Source: Advenella kashmirensis W13003 (lineage in GTDB: Bacteria; Pseudomonadota; Gammaproteobacteria; Burkholderiales; Burkholderiaceae_B). Taken from it: a stretch of 64,000 nucleotides of DNA. Of the stretch, positions 53,227-61,412 are shown piece after piece. Below the pieces are notes generated by a model. That model searched no databases. It had not been told where the DNA came from and saw only the letters and a program-made list of their open reading frames with translations. Every line of letters begins with the position of its first letter. Position 1 is the stretch's first letter. The DNA is taken from assembly GCF_000506985.1 (NCBI RefSeq), contig NZ_KI650981.1, positions 357,122-421,121 on the forward strand, read 5' to 3'. The position numbers were made by a program, and so were the translations under genes.

Positions 53227-53300
53227 GCCGGGATGCTACACCGGCACCGTCGATATCACAAACGAGATTAATTTACCGCATGTGTTATAAAATTGAACGC

Positions 53301-54191
53301 ATGAAAGATCCCTTGCCTCCCCTCAATGCCGTGCGCGCTTTTGTCGCGGCGGCGCGCCACCAGAGTTTTACGCTGGCCGCCAACGAGCTGCACATTACGC
53401 ACAGCGCGATCAGCCATCAGGTGAAGGCATTGGAAGGTTATATGGGTGTCCGCTTGTTTGAACGACGCGTACGGCAAGTGAGTCTGACCCTGGAAGGCCT
53501 GCGGTTTTTCAACCAGGCAGACGGTGCGCTCAGGCAGATTGCCGAAGCGGCGCGATCGGTCATGCACCAGGCGCCTGAGCGCGTGGTCAGAATCAATGTC
53601 CGTCCCTCGTTTGCGGTGCGATGGCTGATTCCCCGATTGCCTCGATTTATCGCGCTTTATCCGGATATCGAACCACATGTCCTGACGACGACTGTGCAGC
53701 CGGAGGCCGCAGACGATTTCGATGTCGCTATCCGGCGGGGGTTGAAAGGCTGGTCGGATGCAATGCAAATCTGTCCGTTTATCGAAGACGAAGTATGCCT
53801 GGTTGCATCCCCGGCCATGTTGGCCGGACATCCGGTCTCCGACCCGCGTTCGCTGGCGCGTTTCACTTTGCTCAGATCCAGGACCCGCAAGGGCGACTGG
53901 GATGCGTGGCTGGAACACGGTCGCAGCGGCAGCATCAAGCCAGCCGGTCAAATGCTGTTTGATCATGTGCATTTTGTCCTCCAGGCCGTCGAGGATGGAC
54001 TCGGGTTTGCCGCCGTACCGGTTTCACTGGTTTCTCACGATATTGCGTTGGGGAGATTATGCTGCCTGCTGCCCGATCAGCGCATGCCGATCACCCGATA
54101 CTATTACGGTATTGGGCCCAATGTTGTGCCTGACGCACAGTATTTTTTGGAATGGCTGGCCCTGGAGGGGGCGAACGCACCCGGAATATGA
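53301..54191 (+). CDS. LysR-family regulator (GcvA-like)
   Basis: The 296-residue product has the GcvA-type start PPLNAVRAFVAAARHQSFTL, then LHITHSAISHQVKALEGYMG, with the effector domain from RINVRPSFAVRWLIPRLPRF. The frame is open upstream into the transporter region, but the LysR homology begins at ATG 53301. It is divergent from the MFS gene and upstream, in line, of the amino-acid ABC operon, whose promoter region holds a T-N11-A palindrome. It may control either. Confidence 0.86.
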   Translation: MKDPLPPLNAVRAFVAAARHQSFTLAANELHITHSAISHQVKALEGYMGVRLFERRVRQVSLTLEGLRFFNQADGALRQIAEAARSVMHQAPERVVRINVRPSFAVRWLIPRLPRFIALYPDIEPHVLTTTVQPEAADDFDVAIRRGLKGWSDAMQICPFIEDEVCLVASPAMLAGHPVSDPRSLARFTLLRSRTRKGDWDAWLEHGRSGSIKPAGQMLFDHVHFVLQAVEDGLGFAAVPVSLVSHDIALGRLCCLLPDQRMPITRYYYGIGPNVVPDAQYFLEWLALEGANAPGI

Positions 54192-54212
54192 GGCGGTTCG
54201 CAGTTTCAGGTG

Positions 54213-54242
54213 TATGATAATTATCATATAACCACTGGTTAT
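54213..54242. promoter_or_regulatory. Two adjoining perfect palindromes upstream of the amino-acid ABC operon
   Basis: TATGATAA/TTATCATA (54213-54228) is a 16-base palindrome. It abuts ATAACCA-C-TGGTTAT (54228-54242), a 7-1-7 palindrome that contains the T-N11-A spacing of LysR sites. They lie about 100 bases upstream of the binding-protein start in the 148-base gap after the LysR gene. Confidence 0.5.
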
Positions 54243-54339
54243 TTTATCGGCTCTTGTTATGCTGATATAGTTTTCTCCAAGGAAATCTGACTTTTTAATA
54301 ACCCTTGCGAATAACGCCAGGCATTCAGGAATGTTGACC

Positions 54340-55176
54340 ATGATGAAACCAGGAAAATTTTTTGCGCTCGTCGGCGCTGCCCTTATCGGCCTGAGCGCGT
54401 TTGCCGCCCAGGCCGATCAATTGGACGATATCAAGAAGAGCGGCGAACTGGTCGTCGGTGTGCTTGGCACCGATGAGCCCGCCACTTTTATCGATCCCAA
54501 GACACGTGAATTTATCGGCTACGAAGTGGACCTGGCCAAGGCAGTAGCCGATAAGATCGGTGTCAAGGCCAAATTCAAGCAGGTGGCTGTGGCCGCCCGT
54601 ATTCCCGAATTACAGCAGAAGCGTGTCGATATCATCGCGGCGGGCCTGACGCATAACAAGGAACGCGAAGCGCAGATCGACTTTTCCGTTACCACCTTTG
54701 TGACCGGTCAGAAAGCCCTGGTGCGTGCCGACAGCGGTATTACCGATTTGTCCGGACTGGCGGGCAAAAAAGTGCTGACCATCCGCGGCGGAACCCAGGA
54801 GCCCAACATCCGCAAGGCCGTGCCCGATGTGAATGTGGTCACCTTCGATACCAGCCAGCAGGCGTTTCTTGCCTTGCAACAGGGCAAGGGTGTCGGCTAT
54901 GTTGATGACGAGGCCGCGTTGTTGCGTGTATATGCCAAGCTGGGGCCCAAGAAGAAAGACTTCGTGGTGCTCAAGGAAAATATCAGCGAAGAACCGTTGG
55001 CTTTCGGCCTGCGCAAGGGTGAAGCCGGTCTGAAAAAAGTCGTCGACGATACGCTGCGTGAACTGGAAGCGTCCGGCCAAGCCGAGAAAATTTTCTTCAA
55101 ATGGTATGGACCCGAGACAAAGTCGCAATTTTCAACGCGTGGTTTCAAGCTTGAAACCGACACTATAAAAGAGTAG
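54340..55176 (+). CDS. Polar amino acid ABC transporter substrate-binding protein
   Basis: The 278-residue class II binding protein (family 3) has a signal peptide ending AFAAQA and the mature start DQLDDIKKSGELVVGVLGTD. Family strands GYEVDLAKAVADKIG and GGTQEPNIRKAVPDVN follow. ATG 54340 is favoured because AGGA lies nine bases upstream; the ATG at 54331 would directly abut it. It feeds the two permeases and ATPase that follow. An intrinsic terminator stands between it and the permease genes. Confidence 0.87.
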   Translation: MMKPGKFFALVGAALIGLSAFAAQADQLDDIKKSGELVVGVLGTDEPATFIDPKTREFIGYEVDLAKAVADKIGVKAKFKQVAVAARIPELQQKRVDIIAAGLTHNKEREAQIDFSVTTFVTGQKALVRADSGITDLSGLAGKKVLTIRGGTQEPNIRKAVPDVNVVTFDTSQQAFLALQQGKGVGYVDDEAALLRVYAKLGPKKKDFVVLKENISEEPLAFGLRKGEAGLKKVVDDTLRELEASGQAEKIFFKWYGPETKSQFSTRGFKLETDTIKE

Positions 55177-55197
55177 CGTCGAATACACGTTGATGGT

Positions 55198-55219
55198 GGC
55201 GGATCCATTGCAATCCGCC
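55198..55219 (+). other. Hairpin after the binding-protein gene
   Basis: GGCGGAT and ATCCGCC form a 7-bp stem with an 8-base loop, 22 bases after the stop codon. It precedes the intrinsic terminator and could protect the binding-protein message from 3' decay. Confidence 0.45.
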
Positions 55220-55243
55220 TGCTGCATCCTGTCGCGGCATGAC

Positions 55244-55280
55244 CGGCACTGCTGGCTTCGTGCCGATTTATTTTTTTTTA
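55244..55280 (+). terminator. Intrinsic terminator inside the amino-acid ABC operon
   Basis: CGGCAC (55244-55249) and GTGCCG (55260-55265) form a stem followed by ATTTATTTTTTTTTA. This is the clearest rho-independent terminator in the window. It lies between the binding-protein gene and the permease start 13 bases on, so only readthrough transcripts reach the permeases and oxygenase. Confidence 0.75.
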
Positions 55281-55292
55281 TCTTGCCGATCC

Positions 55293-55988
55293 ATGCCCGA
55301 GTTTGACGCCTCCATGCTGTTGAGCGGTCGCTATCACGAAATGCTGCTGGCCGGTCTGTGGTTATCCGTGCAGTTGCTGGCGGTGTCGCTTGTGTTCGCC
55401 CTGCCGCTGGCCACCTGTATTGCCTTGCTGCGGCTGTCACCATTTCGCCTGCTGCGCGCCGTGGGCTTCACCTATGTCGAGACGATTCGCAATATTCCGT
55501 TGCTCGCCCATATGCTGTTCTGGTATTTCGGTGCGCCTGAATTGCTGCCCGAAGAGGCCAGGCAGTGGCTTTATGCCGGCAACACCGAAGCAACCTGCGC
55601 GGTGATCGCGCTGACGCTTTATACGGCTGCTTACATGGCGGAAGAGATTCGCAGCGGCATTCGCGCAGTCGCATTCGTGCAAATGGAAGCGGCGCGGGCA
55701 CTGGGCTTCAGCTTTCTCATGTCCATGCGCCTGGTGATTCTACCGCAAGCCCTGCGCGTCGTTACGCCGCCCCTGATTTCACAGACGCTTAATCTTTGGA
55801 AAAACACCAGTATTGCAACTGTCATTGGTGTGGCCGAACTCATGTATCAGGCAGGCCAGGTCGAGAGCGCCAGCTTCAGAAGTTTTGAAGCGTTTGCCTT
55901 CGCTACGTCGGCTTATCTCAGCTTATCCCTGCTGATCACTGCCTTGGCCACGTGGTTCCAGCATCGTTATCCGCCGAGGGCGATATGA
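55293..55988 (+). CDS. Polar amino acid ABC transporter permease 1
   Basis: The 231-residue HisM/GlnP-type permease has LLAGLWLSVQLLAVSLVFAL, the VETIRNIPLLAHMLFWYFG segment and the EAA coupling loop [33 protein letters not shown] at 55293 is the better start; an upstream TTG/ATG extension reaches into the terminator. It overlaps the second permease by four bases (ATGA). Confidence 0.88.
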   Translation: MPEFDASMLLSGRYHEMLLAGLWLSVQLLAVSLVFALPLATCIALLRLSPFRLLRAVGFTYVETIRNIPLLAHMLFWYFGAPELLPEEARQWLYAGNTEATCAVIALTLYTAAYMAEEIRSGIRAVAFVQMEAARALGFSFLMSMRLVILPQALRVVTPPLISQTLNLWKNTSIATVIGVAELMYQAGQVESASFRSFEAFAFATSAYLSLSLLITALATWFQHRYPPRAI

Positions 55989-56704
55989 GCGGATTTCTGG
56001 ACGTCATCGATACTTATTGGCTGTATTTTCTGGTGGGGCAGTATCCGAACGGCCCGCTGGGTGGTCTGGCGCTGACGGTGCTGCTGGCCAGTTGCGCGCT
56101 GGTCATGGCCATGCCGCTGGGCATTGTGCTGGCGTTTGCCCGGATCAGCCCATGGCGCGCCGTACGCTGGCCGGTCAGCATACTTGTGTTTGTGGTGCGC
56201 GGCACACCGCTGCTGATGGTCGTGTTCTGGGCGTATTTTTTCCTGCCCAGTGTCACGGGAGTCAAGACGAGTCAGTTCTGGACCATGCTTATTGCACTCG
56301 TCATTTTCGACGCAGCCTATCTGGCCGAAATCATCCGGGCCGGCATACAGGGTATGCCCAAAGGGCAGATGGAGTGCGCGCGTTCGCTTGGATTCGGCTA
56401 TTTCCGCGCCATGCGGCTGGTGATCCTGCCGCAGGCGGTGCGCCATATGCTGCCGTCGCTGGTCAATCAGTTTATTTCAACGATCAAGGAAACATCGCTG
56501 GGCTATATCATCGGCCTGGCTGAAGTGTCGTTTATTACATCCCAGATCAACACTCAGGTCATGGTCTATCCGGCACAAGTCTATCTCGTACTCGGGTTGA
56601 CCTATCTGGTATTGTGTTTTGGCCTGTCCCGATTTGCCTACTGGCTTGAAAAACGACGTGGAAAACGACGGGCGATAACCGCTGTCGGCAAGGAAGCAAT
56701 ATGA
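55985..56704 (+). CDS. Polar amino acid ABC transporter permease 2
   Basis: The 239-residue permease has [39 protein letters not shown] and the EAA loop [30 protein letters not shown]. It forms a heterodimer with permease 1. It starts in ATGA overlap with permease 1 and ends in ATGA overlap with the ATPase gene. Confidence 0.88.
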   Translation: MSGFLDVIDTYWLYFLVGQYPNGPLGGLALTVLLASCALVMAMPLGIVLAFARISPWRAVRWPVSILVFVVRGTPLLMVVFWAYFFLPSVTGVKTSQFWTMLIALVIFDAAYLAEIIRAGIQGMPKGQMECARSLGFGYFRAMRLVILPQAVRHMLPSLVNQFISTIKETSLGYIIGLAEVSFITSQINTQVMVYPAQVYLVLGLTYLVLCFGLSRFAYWLEKRRGKRRAITAVGKEAI

Positions 56705-57444
56705 TAGAGATCGAAAAAGTCAATAAATGGTATGGTGATTATCACGCGCTGGTCGATGTCACCGAGAGCGTGGCTCGCGGGGAGGTGGTGGTAGTATGCG
56801 GACCGTCGGGTTCCGGCAAATCGACGCTGATACGCACCCTCAACCGGCTCGAGCCCATCCAGTCCGGAAACATCCGGGTCAATGGCCAGGATATTCACGC
56901 CCAAAACATTGACCTCAATGCGTTCCGGTCGGGGATCGGTTTTGTTTTCCAGCAATTTAACCTGTTTCCTCATTTGACCGCCCTGGAAAACTGTACGCTT
57001 GCCCCCATGCACCTGCGTGGCCTGTCTGCAAAGGTTGCGCAGGAAAAGGCGCTGTCACTGCTGGATCGCGTCGGGCTGGCCGACAAAGCGTCCGCCATGC
57101 CGGAATCGCTCTCGGGCGGGCAACAGCAGCGTGTGGCCATCGCGCGCGCACTTGCCATGGAACCACCGCTTATGCTGTTCGATGAGCCGACCAGTTCACT
57201 CGATCCGGAAATGGTCGGAGAAGTCCTGCTGGTGATGCGCGACATGGCAAAAGAAGATATGACCATGGTCTGTGTGACGCACGAAATGGGATTCGCGCGT
57301 GAAGTCGCCGATCGGATTCTGTTTATGGATGCAGGCAAAATACTGGAGCGGGCAACTCCCGACGATTTTTTCAACCGACCTGCCCACCCGCGTGCCGCCA
57401 AATTTCTGGCAGACATCCGCACGCCTTTTGCGAGGGCGATATGA
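56701..57444 (+). CDS. Polar amino acid ABC transporter ATP-binding protein
   Basis: The 247-residue GlnQ/HisP-type ATPase has Walker [10 protein letters not shown], the Q-loop [18 protein letters not shown], signature [15 protein letters not shown] and Walker [21 protein letters not shown]. The switch histidine is in [15 protein letters not shown]. The last residues overlap the oxygenase gene region by position, with the oxygenase ATG two bases after the stop, so the oxygenase is in the same transcript. Confidence 0.9.
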   Translation: MIEIEKVNKWYGDYHALVDVTESVARGEVVVVCGPSGSGKSTLIRTLNRLEPIQSGNIRVNGQDIHAQNIDLNAFRSGIGFVFQQFNLFPHLTALENCTLAPMHLRGLSAKVAQEKALSLLDRVGLADKASAMPESLSGGQQQRVAIARALAMEPPLMLFDEPTSSLDPEMVGEVLLVMRDMAKEDMTMVCVTHEMGFAREVADRILFMDAGKILERATPDDFFNRPAHPRAAKFLADIRTPFARAI

Positions 57445-57445
57445 T

Positions 57446-58477
57446 ATGACGCAGTCTGTTTCCTCTGACGTTTCTTCCCGGTCGTTGCCGGTCATCGATG
57501 TCGGTGCCCTGATCGCGGCTGACAATGCCAAGGCCATGCAAACCGTTGCCGAGCAGATTCGCGATGCTTGCCGCGTTCATGGTTTTTTCTATGTTTCAGG
57601 CCATGGCGTTGATGGGGAATTGATCGAACGCCTGGATTTGCTCAGCCGACGGTTTTTTGCACTTGATGAGCAGAAGAAAATGCGATGGCGGATGGCGCTG
57701 GCGGGCAGGGCGTGGCGCGGTTATTTCCCCCTGGGCGGGGAGCTGACTTCGGGCAGGCCCGATTGGAAAGAAGGGCTTTACCTGGGGACCGAGCTGGCCG
57801 AAGACCATCCCCTGGTGCTGGCGGCCACACCTGTCCACGGACGTAATCTGTTTCCCGATATTCCCGGTTTCAGAGACACGATATTGCAGTATATGAATGC
57901 GGTGACCGCCTTGGGTCACGTCCTTATGCAAGGCATCGCGTCAAGTCTGGCGTTGCCGCCTGCGTATTTTTACGAGCGCTATACTGCCGATCCCCTGATC
58001 CTGTTCCGTATCTTCAATTACCCCAGCCAGGATGTCCCCGGCGATCTGGATGTGCAATGGGGTGTAGGGGAACATACCGACTACGGTCTGTTGACGATCC
58101 TGCTGCAGGACCAGATTGGCGGCCTGCAGGTCAAGACGCCCGGCGGCTGGGTCGATGCCACGCCAATACCGGGTACGTTCATTTGTAATATCGGCGATAT
58201 GCTGGAGCGCATGACGGGGGGATGGTATCGTTCCACCGCGCACCGTGTTGTCCGCAATACGTCCGGTACGGATCGCCTGTCTTTCCCACTGTTTTTCGAT
58301 CCCAACTATTTCGCCGAAGTTCATCCAATCGACGGCTTGCCTCAAGTGCCGGACCCGGACGACAGCGCATCGCGCTGGGACCAGGCCAATGTGCATGCGT
58401 TCAATGGAAAATATGGCGACTACCTGTTGAACAAGGTGTCCAAGGTATTTCCGCAACTGAAGCAGGATGTGCTGTAG
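57446..58477 (+). CDS. Isopenicillin-N-synthase-like 2-oxoglutarate/Fe(II) oxygenase
   Basis: The 343-residue oxygenase has the N-terminal DIOX_N domain (LPVIDVGALIAADNAK, then RDACRVHGFFYVSGHGV). The C-terminal jelly roll carries the triad H210-x-D212 (GEHTDYGLLT), H266 (TAHRVV) and R277-L-S279 for the cosubstrate. Bacterial relatives include ethylene-forming enzyme and gibberellin-oxidase-like proteins. It starts two bases after the ATPase, so it probably oxidises the imported amino acid or a metabolite of it. Confidence 0.88.
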   Translation: MTQSVSSDVSSRSLPVIDVGALIAADNAKAMQTVAEQIRDACRVHGFFYVSGHGVDGELIERLDLLSRRFFALDEQKKMRWRMALAGRAWRGYFPLGGELTSGRPDWKEGLYLGTELAEDHPLVLAATPVHGRNLFPDIPGFRDTILQYMNAVTALGHVLMQGIASSLALPPAYFYERYTADPLILFRIFNYPSQDVPGDLDVQWGVGEHTDYGLLTILLQDQIGGLQVKTPGGWVDATPIPGTFICNIGDMLERMTGGWYRSTAHRVVRNTSGTDRLSFPLFFDPNYFAEVHPIDGLPQVPDPDDSASRWDQANVHAFNGKYGDYLLNKVSKVFPQLKQDVL

Positions 58478-58504
58478 CCAGATGGCCGGCGCGTCTCGCG
58501 GCCC

Positions 58505-58520
58505 TGGCCGACAACGGCCA
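58505..58520. terminator. Small hairpin between convergent genes
   Basis: TGGCCG and CGGCCA form a 6-bp stem with the loop ACAA, 28 bases after the oxygenase stop. There is no T-tail. It is a possible weak or factor-dependent terminator. Confidence 0.3.
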
Positions 58521-58570
58521 TCACCCTGATTGCTCCGGGTTTGCCGGTTCATTATGATTCTTCCGGCGTT

Positions 58571-59377
58571 TCAGGTACCAACACTTACCGGCGCGCTCAT
58601 CTTGCGCAGTAATGCCACTACGCTCTGGGCGGTAATCCGTCCTGTCTTGGGATTGTCCGAGGGGATATTCTGGATTTGCATGGATAGCAGTGCCGAGTCC
58701 GAAATGACTTCGATATGGTGTGTATTGTGCGTCAGGGATGGATCTGCCCAGACTTCCAGACGCGTTTTGTCGGGCCCGACCCCCGCCAGCGAGACACTGG
58801 CAGCCACGTTCAGATTGGCGGGGAAGCCTGCGGCAGCTTCTCTGGCCGAGCCGGAAAAAAGCAAGGAGGGTTCCGTTAGATTCAGCACGTCGATATTGCG
58901 TTCTTTTACGAAAGGCGCGCCGGCAAATCCTTGCAGCGGTTTCCGGGAAATCATCTTGACAGACTGAATCTCACCCTCGGCCGCGCCCAGCAATGCGTCC
59001 AGGCCCAGAATGGCTCCCGAGGGAACCAGAATCTGGCCGCCGTGATGCCGGGCCAATTCGATCAGTTCCGGATGCGCCAGAAGGGCGCCACTGCTCAGAC
59101 TGATAACTTTTTTTCCCTGTTGCAGGAACGGCGATGCGATGCGAGGCAGAAGGTCGGCTGGCGCACATTCGATCACAATATCGCAATGCGGTTCCAGATC
59201 GTCCAGCACGACGAAGCGTGGCGGCGACTTGCCTTCCCAGTCAATCTCAGGGGGGCTATCGGGATTCCTGACGCCGATCGCGGCCAGTTGCAGGCCGTGT
59301 ATGTCTTTGTTCAACTGGTGTGCAATTGAGCGGCCAATTGCGCCAAAACCTGCTATGCCTATCTGTAATGCTGTCAT
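58571..59377 (-). CDS. Aspartate dehydrogenase-like protein (NadX/DUF108 family)
   Basis: The 268-residue NAD(P)-dependent enzyme has the Rossmann motif QIGIAGFGAIGRSIAHQL, DIVIECAPADLLPR, ILVPSGAILGLDALLGAAEG and the C-terminal AVRLEVWADP-like block (here TRLEVWADPSLTHNTHHIEV) with a histidine. The family oxidises L-aspartate to iminoaspartate, but many members have other amino-acid substrates. ATG 59377 has AGGAAAAG upstream; a longer frame has no homology. It follows a GcvA-like LysR gene and converges on the oxygenase. Confidence 0.83.
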   Translation of the reverse strand: MTALQIGIAGFGAIGRSIAHQLNKDIHGLQLAAIGVRNPDSPPEIDWEGKSPPRFVVLDDLEPHCDIVIECAPADLLPRIASPFLQQGKKVISLSSGALLAHPELIELARHHGGQILVPSGAILGLDALLGAAEGEIQSVKMISRKPLQGFAGAPFVKERNIDVLNLTEPSLLFSGSAREAAAGFPANLNVAASVSLAGVGPDKTRLEVWADPSLTHNTHHIEVISDSALLSMQIQNIPSDNPKTGRITAQSVVALLRKMSAPVSVGT

Positions 59378-59482
59378 CTTTACTTTTCCTGTTCTGCAAT
59401 CATATCCGGCCACGTTTTCGGTTGCTTTCATTCTATGGGGAAGGGCGGGCGGATCACAAACGATTTCTTGTCCGGGCAGGGA

Positions 59483-60448
59483 TTAGCGCAACTCATGGCT
59501 GGAAGCGCCGGCGGCATCCAGTATCCACGTACGGAATTTCTGTATCGCCGCACGCCTGGGAGAAGAGGACGATGTCAGCAGGTAATAGTCGCCTGCGCTT
59601 CTGACGGGTTTGATGCCGGGCAACAAAACCTCCAGTTCGTTGTTGCCCGGATATCCCTGCAGGAGGATGTCGGGGATCAAGGCGATGCCCTGATGGTCCT
59701 GTGCAGCGCGCAACGAGATATAAAAATGGCCGAATTCCGGGTCATGCCCGCTGGGCCTGTATTCGACGCCATAAGCCGCCAGCCATTCGCGCCAGGCGTT
59801 GGGGCGGCTGGCAGTATGCACCAGCGGGGCGGTCTTCAAATCCTGTACCTGTGTGATGGTCGGTTGCGTGGCATACCATGTCCTGGATGCGACCGGCACC
59901 ATTACATCGTGAAACAGCAGATCTGCCTCGATATCCGACCATTTATCAAGCATGATCAGATTGACCGTGGGATAGTGTGCAGGATAGCGCTGTCCCGGCA
60001 GTTTGCCGACACGCAGGGCGACATCGATATTGTCCGATTGCATATCGACCGGACGGATGTCCGACACGACCCGGACTTCGATATCGGGATGCAGGGATGT
60101 AAAGGACGCCAGCCGAGGCATGAGCCAAAGCGTGCCGATCGTCGGGATGGTACTGACGGTGAGTGTCTGGCGCGGATCCTGGACCGATAGCGCTTGCGTC
60201 GCTTTTTCGAAGCCATCGAGCAGTACATGACAAGCTTCATAAAATTGCTGCCCTGCGCTGGTCAATTCGATATGCCGCGCATGGCGAATGAACAGAGGCG
60301 TTCCAAGAAAGGCTTCGAGCTTCCGAATTTGCAAACTGATTGCCCCCTGGGTGACAAACAGCTCGTCGGCCGCCTGGGTAAAGGAAAGAAGCCTGGCCGC
60401 CGCTTCGAAATAGCGTGTTGCCAGCAGGGGGGGAAGGCGTCTGCTCAT
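59483..60448 (-). CDS. LysR-family regulator (GcvA-like)
   Basis: The 321-residue product has the GcvA-type N-terminus LPPLLATRYFEAAARLLSFT with LFVTQGAISLQIRKLEAFLG and an effector domain from TLTVSTIPTIGTLWLMPRLA. ATG 60448 is chosen by homology; the upstream extension is not LysR-like. It is divergent from the RraA-like aldolase/Bug unit, with an ATTAGC-ACA-GCTAAT site in between, and is followed in line by the aspartate-dehydrogenase-like gene. Confidence 0.86.
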   Translation of the reverse strand: MSRRLPPLLATRYFEAAARLLSFTQAADELFVTQGAISLQIRKLEAFLGTPLFIRHARHIELTSAGQQFYEACHVLLDGFEKATQALSVQDPRQTLTVSTIPTIGTLWLMPRLASFTSLHPDIEVRVVSDIRPVDMQSDNIDVALRVGKLPGQRYPAHYPTVNLIMLDKWSDIEADLLFHDVMVPVASRTWYATQPTITQVQDLKTAPLVHTASRPNAWREWLAAYGVEYRPSGHDPEFGHFYISLRAAQDHQGIALIPDILLQGYPGNNELEVLLPGIKPVRSAGDYYLLTSSSSPRRAAIQKFRTWILDAAGASSHELR

Positions 60449-60500
60449 GGTCTGCTCTGCGTGGGCCGATACGGCCGTGAGGTGAAAAAATAAGTTTGGC

Positions 60501-60515
60501 ATTAGCACAGCTAAT
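60501..60515. promoter_or_regulatory. GcvA-type LysR operator in the divergent promoter
   Basis: ATTAGC and GCTAAT flank ACA, giving a perfect 6-3-6 palindrome that contains the T-N11-A spacing of LysR sites. CTAAT is the core described for GcvA binding. It lies 53 bases upstream of the LysR start and 140 bases upstream of the aldolase start. Confidence 0.6.
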
Positions 60516-60654
60516 CGCTGCACATACTATAAATCGTTTGTCTCGTTGACTACGTCTGACTAACATGAATTAAAGATAAATATGCATTGGATAGGCGGAA
60601 CCAGGCCGATGCTTATTGTGCGTACCAGCCACTCATTCTGACAGGGGGAGAAAA

Positions 60655-61332
60655 ATGATGATCGACACGGAAGACAGAACGCGTATTCGCCAGCGGTTTC
60701 TCAAGGTTGATGCGTCCAATGTTGCAGATGTTCTGGATGAGCTGGGTTATCCCGACCAGGGGCTCTCCTGCGAATTCCAGCGGCAGACCGGCAGCGAACG
60801 GCTTGCAGGCTGGGCTTACACCATACGTGGCCAGATGACCCCCTATGGGCTGGGCGGTGACGCCGAAAAAATGAAGGCTTGCGCGAATTTGTCGGCCGGC
60901 GACGTATCGGTATGGGCCGGAGACGGGGAGGGAATTTGCTATTTCGGCGAATTGATATGCATCGGCATGAAAGACAAAGGCTGCGTGGGCGCTTTGGTCG
61001 ACGGCGGCGTGCGTGATACGAGCTGGATAAGCAAATTGGATTTCGCCGTGTTTGGACGGTTTCGTACGCCGGTGCAATCCATCACCCGCTGGAAAGTCAA
61101 TGCATGGGATGTGCCTGTTTATTTGACAGGCGCGACTGGCCGGCGCGTGATCGTTTCTCCGGGAGATTTTATTCTTGGCGATGACGATGGCGCGATCGTG
61201 ATCCCGCAGGCCATCGTGAAGGAAGTCCTGGAAAAATCGGAAAAATTGACCGAACAGGAAACTGCGGTTCGCAAAAGTCTGAGCGCCGGGATGACATTAA
61301 CGCAAGCCCTGGCTCAATACGGACACGTATGA
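60655..61332 (+). CDS. RraA-like / 4-hydroxy-4-methyl-2-oxoglutarate aldolase-type protein
   Basis: The 225-residue protein has the family motif GALVDGGVRDTSWI with the Arg-Asp pair that binds pyruvate and metal, preceded by AWAYTIRG-like and GELICIGMKDKGCVG strands. HMG/CHA aldolases split hydroxy-oxo-di- or tricarboxylates to pyruvate and an oxo acid. RraA proper inhibits RNase E, but the catabolic setting favours an aldolase. The ATG follows GGGGGAG. It precedes a Bug receptor by 80 bases. Confidence 0.83.
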   Translation: MMIDTEDRTRIRQRFLKVDASNVADVLDELGYPDQGLSCEFQRQTGSERLAGWAYTIRGQMTPYGLGGDAEKMKACANLSAGDVSVWAGDGEGICYFGELICIGMKDKGCVGALVDGGVRDTSWISKLDFAVFGRFRTPVQSITRWKVNAWDVPVYLTGATGRRVIVSPGDFILGDDDGAIVIPQAIVKEVLEKSEKLTEQETAVRKSLSAGMTLTQALAQYGHV

Positions 61333-61412
61333 CCTACTAATTGACCAAAGCGTAAGCTCTGGGGATCGGCACGCCTGGTCGATCGACATCGTCCCTTAAA
61401 AGGAGATATCTC

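Noticed and set aside
54213-54228. Fur box reading of TATGATAATTATCATA
   Set aside because: It lacks the central three bases needed for the 7-1-7 Fur pattern, and the operon imports an amino acid, so it is listed only as an unassigned palindrome.
55141-55158. An 18-base perfect palindrome GGTTTCAAG/CTTGAAACC
   Set aside because: It lies inside the C-terminal codons of the binding-protein gene and has no loop or T-tail; probably a coincidence of codon choice.
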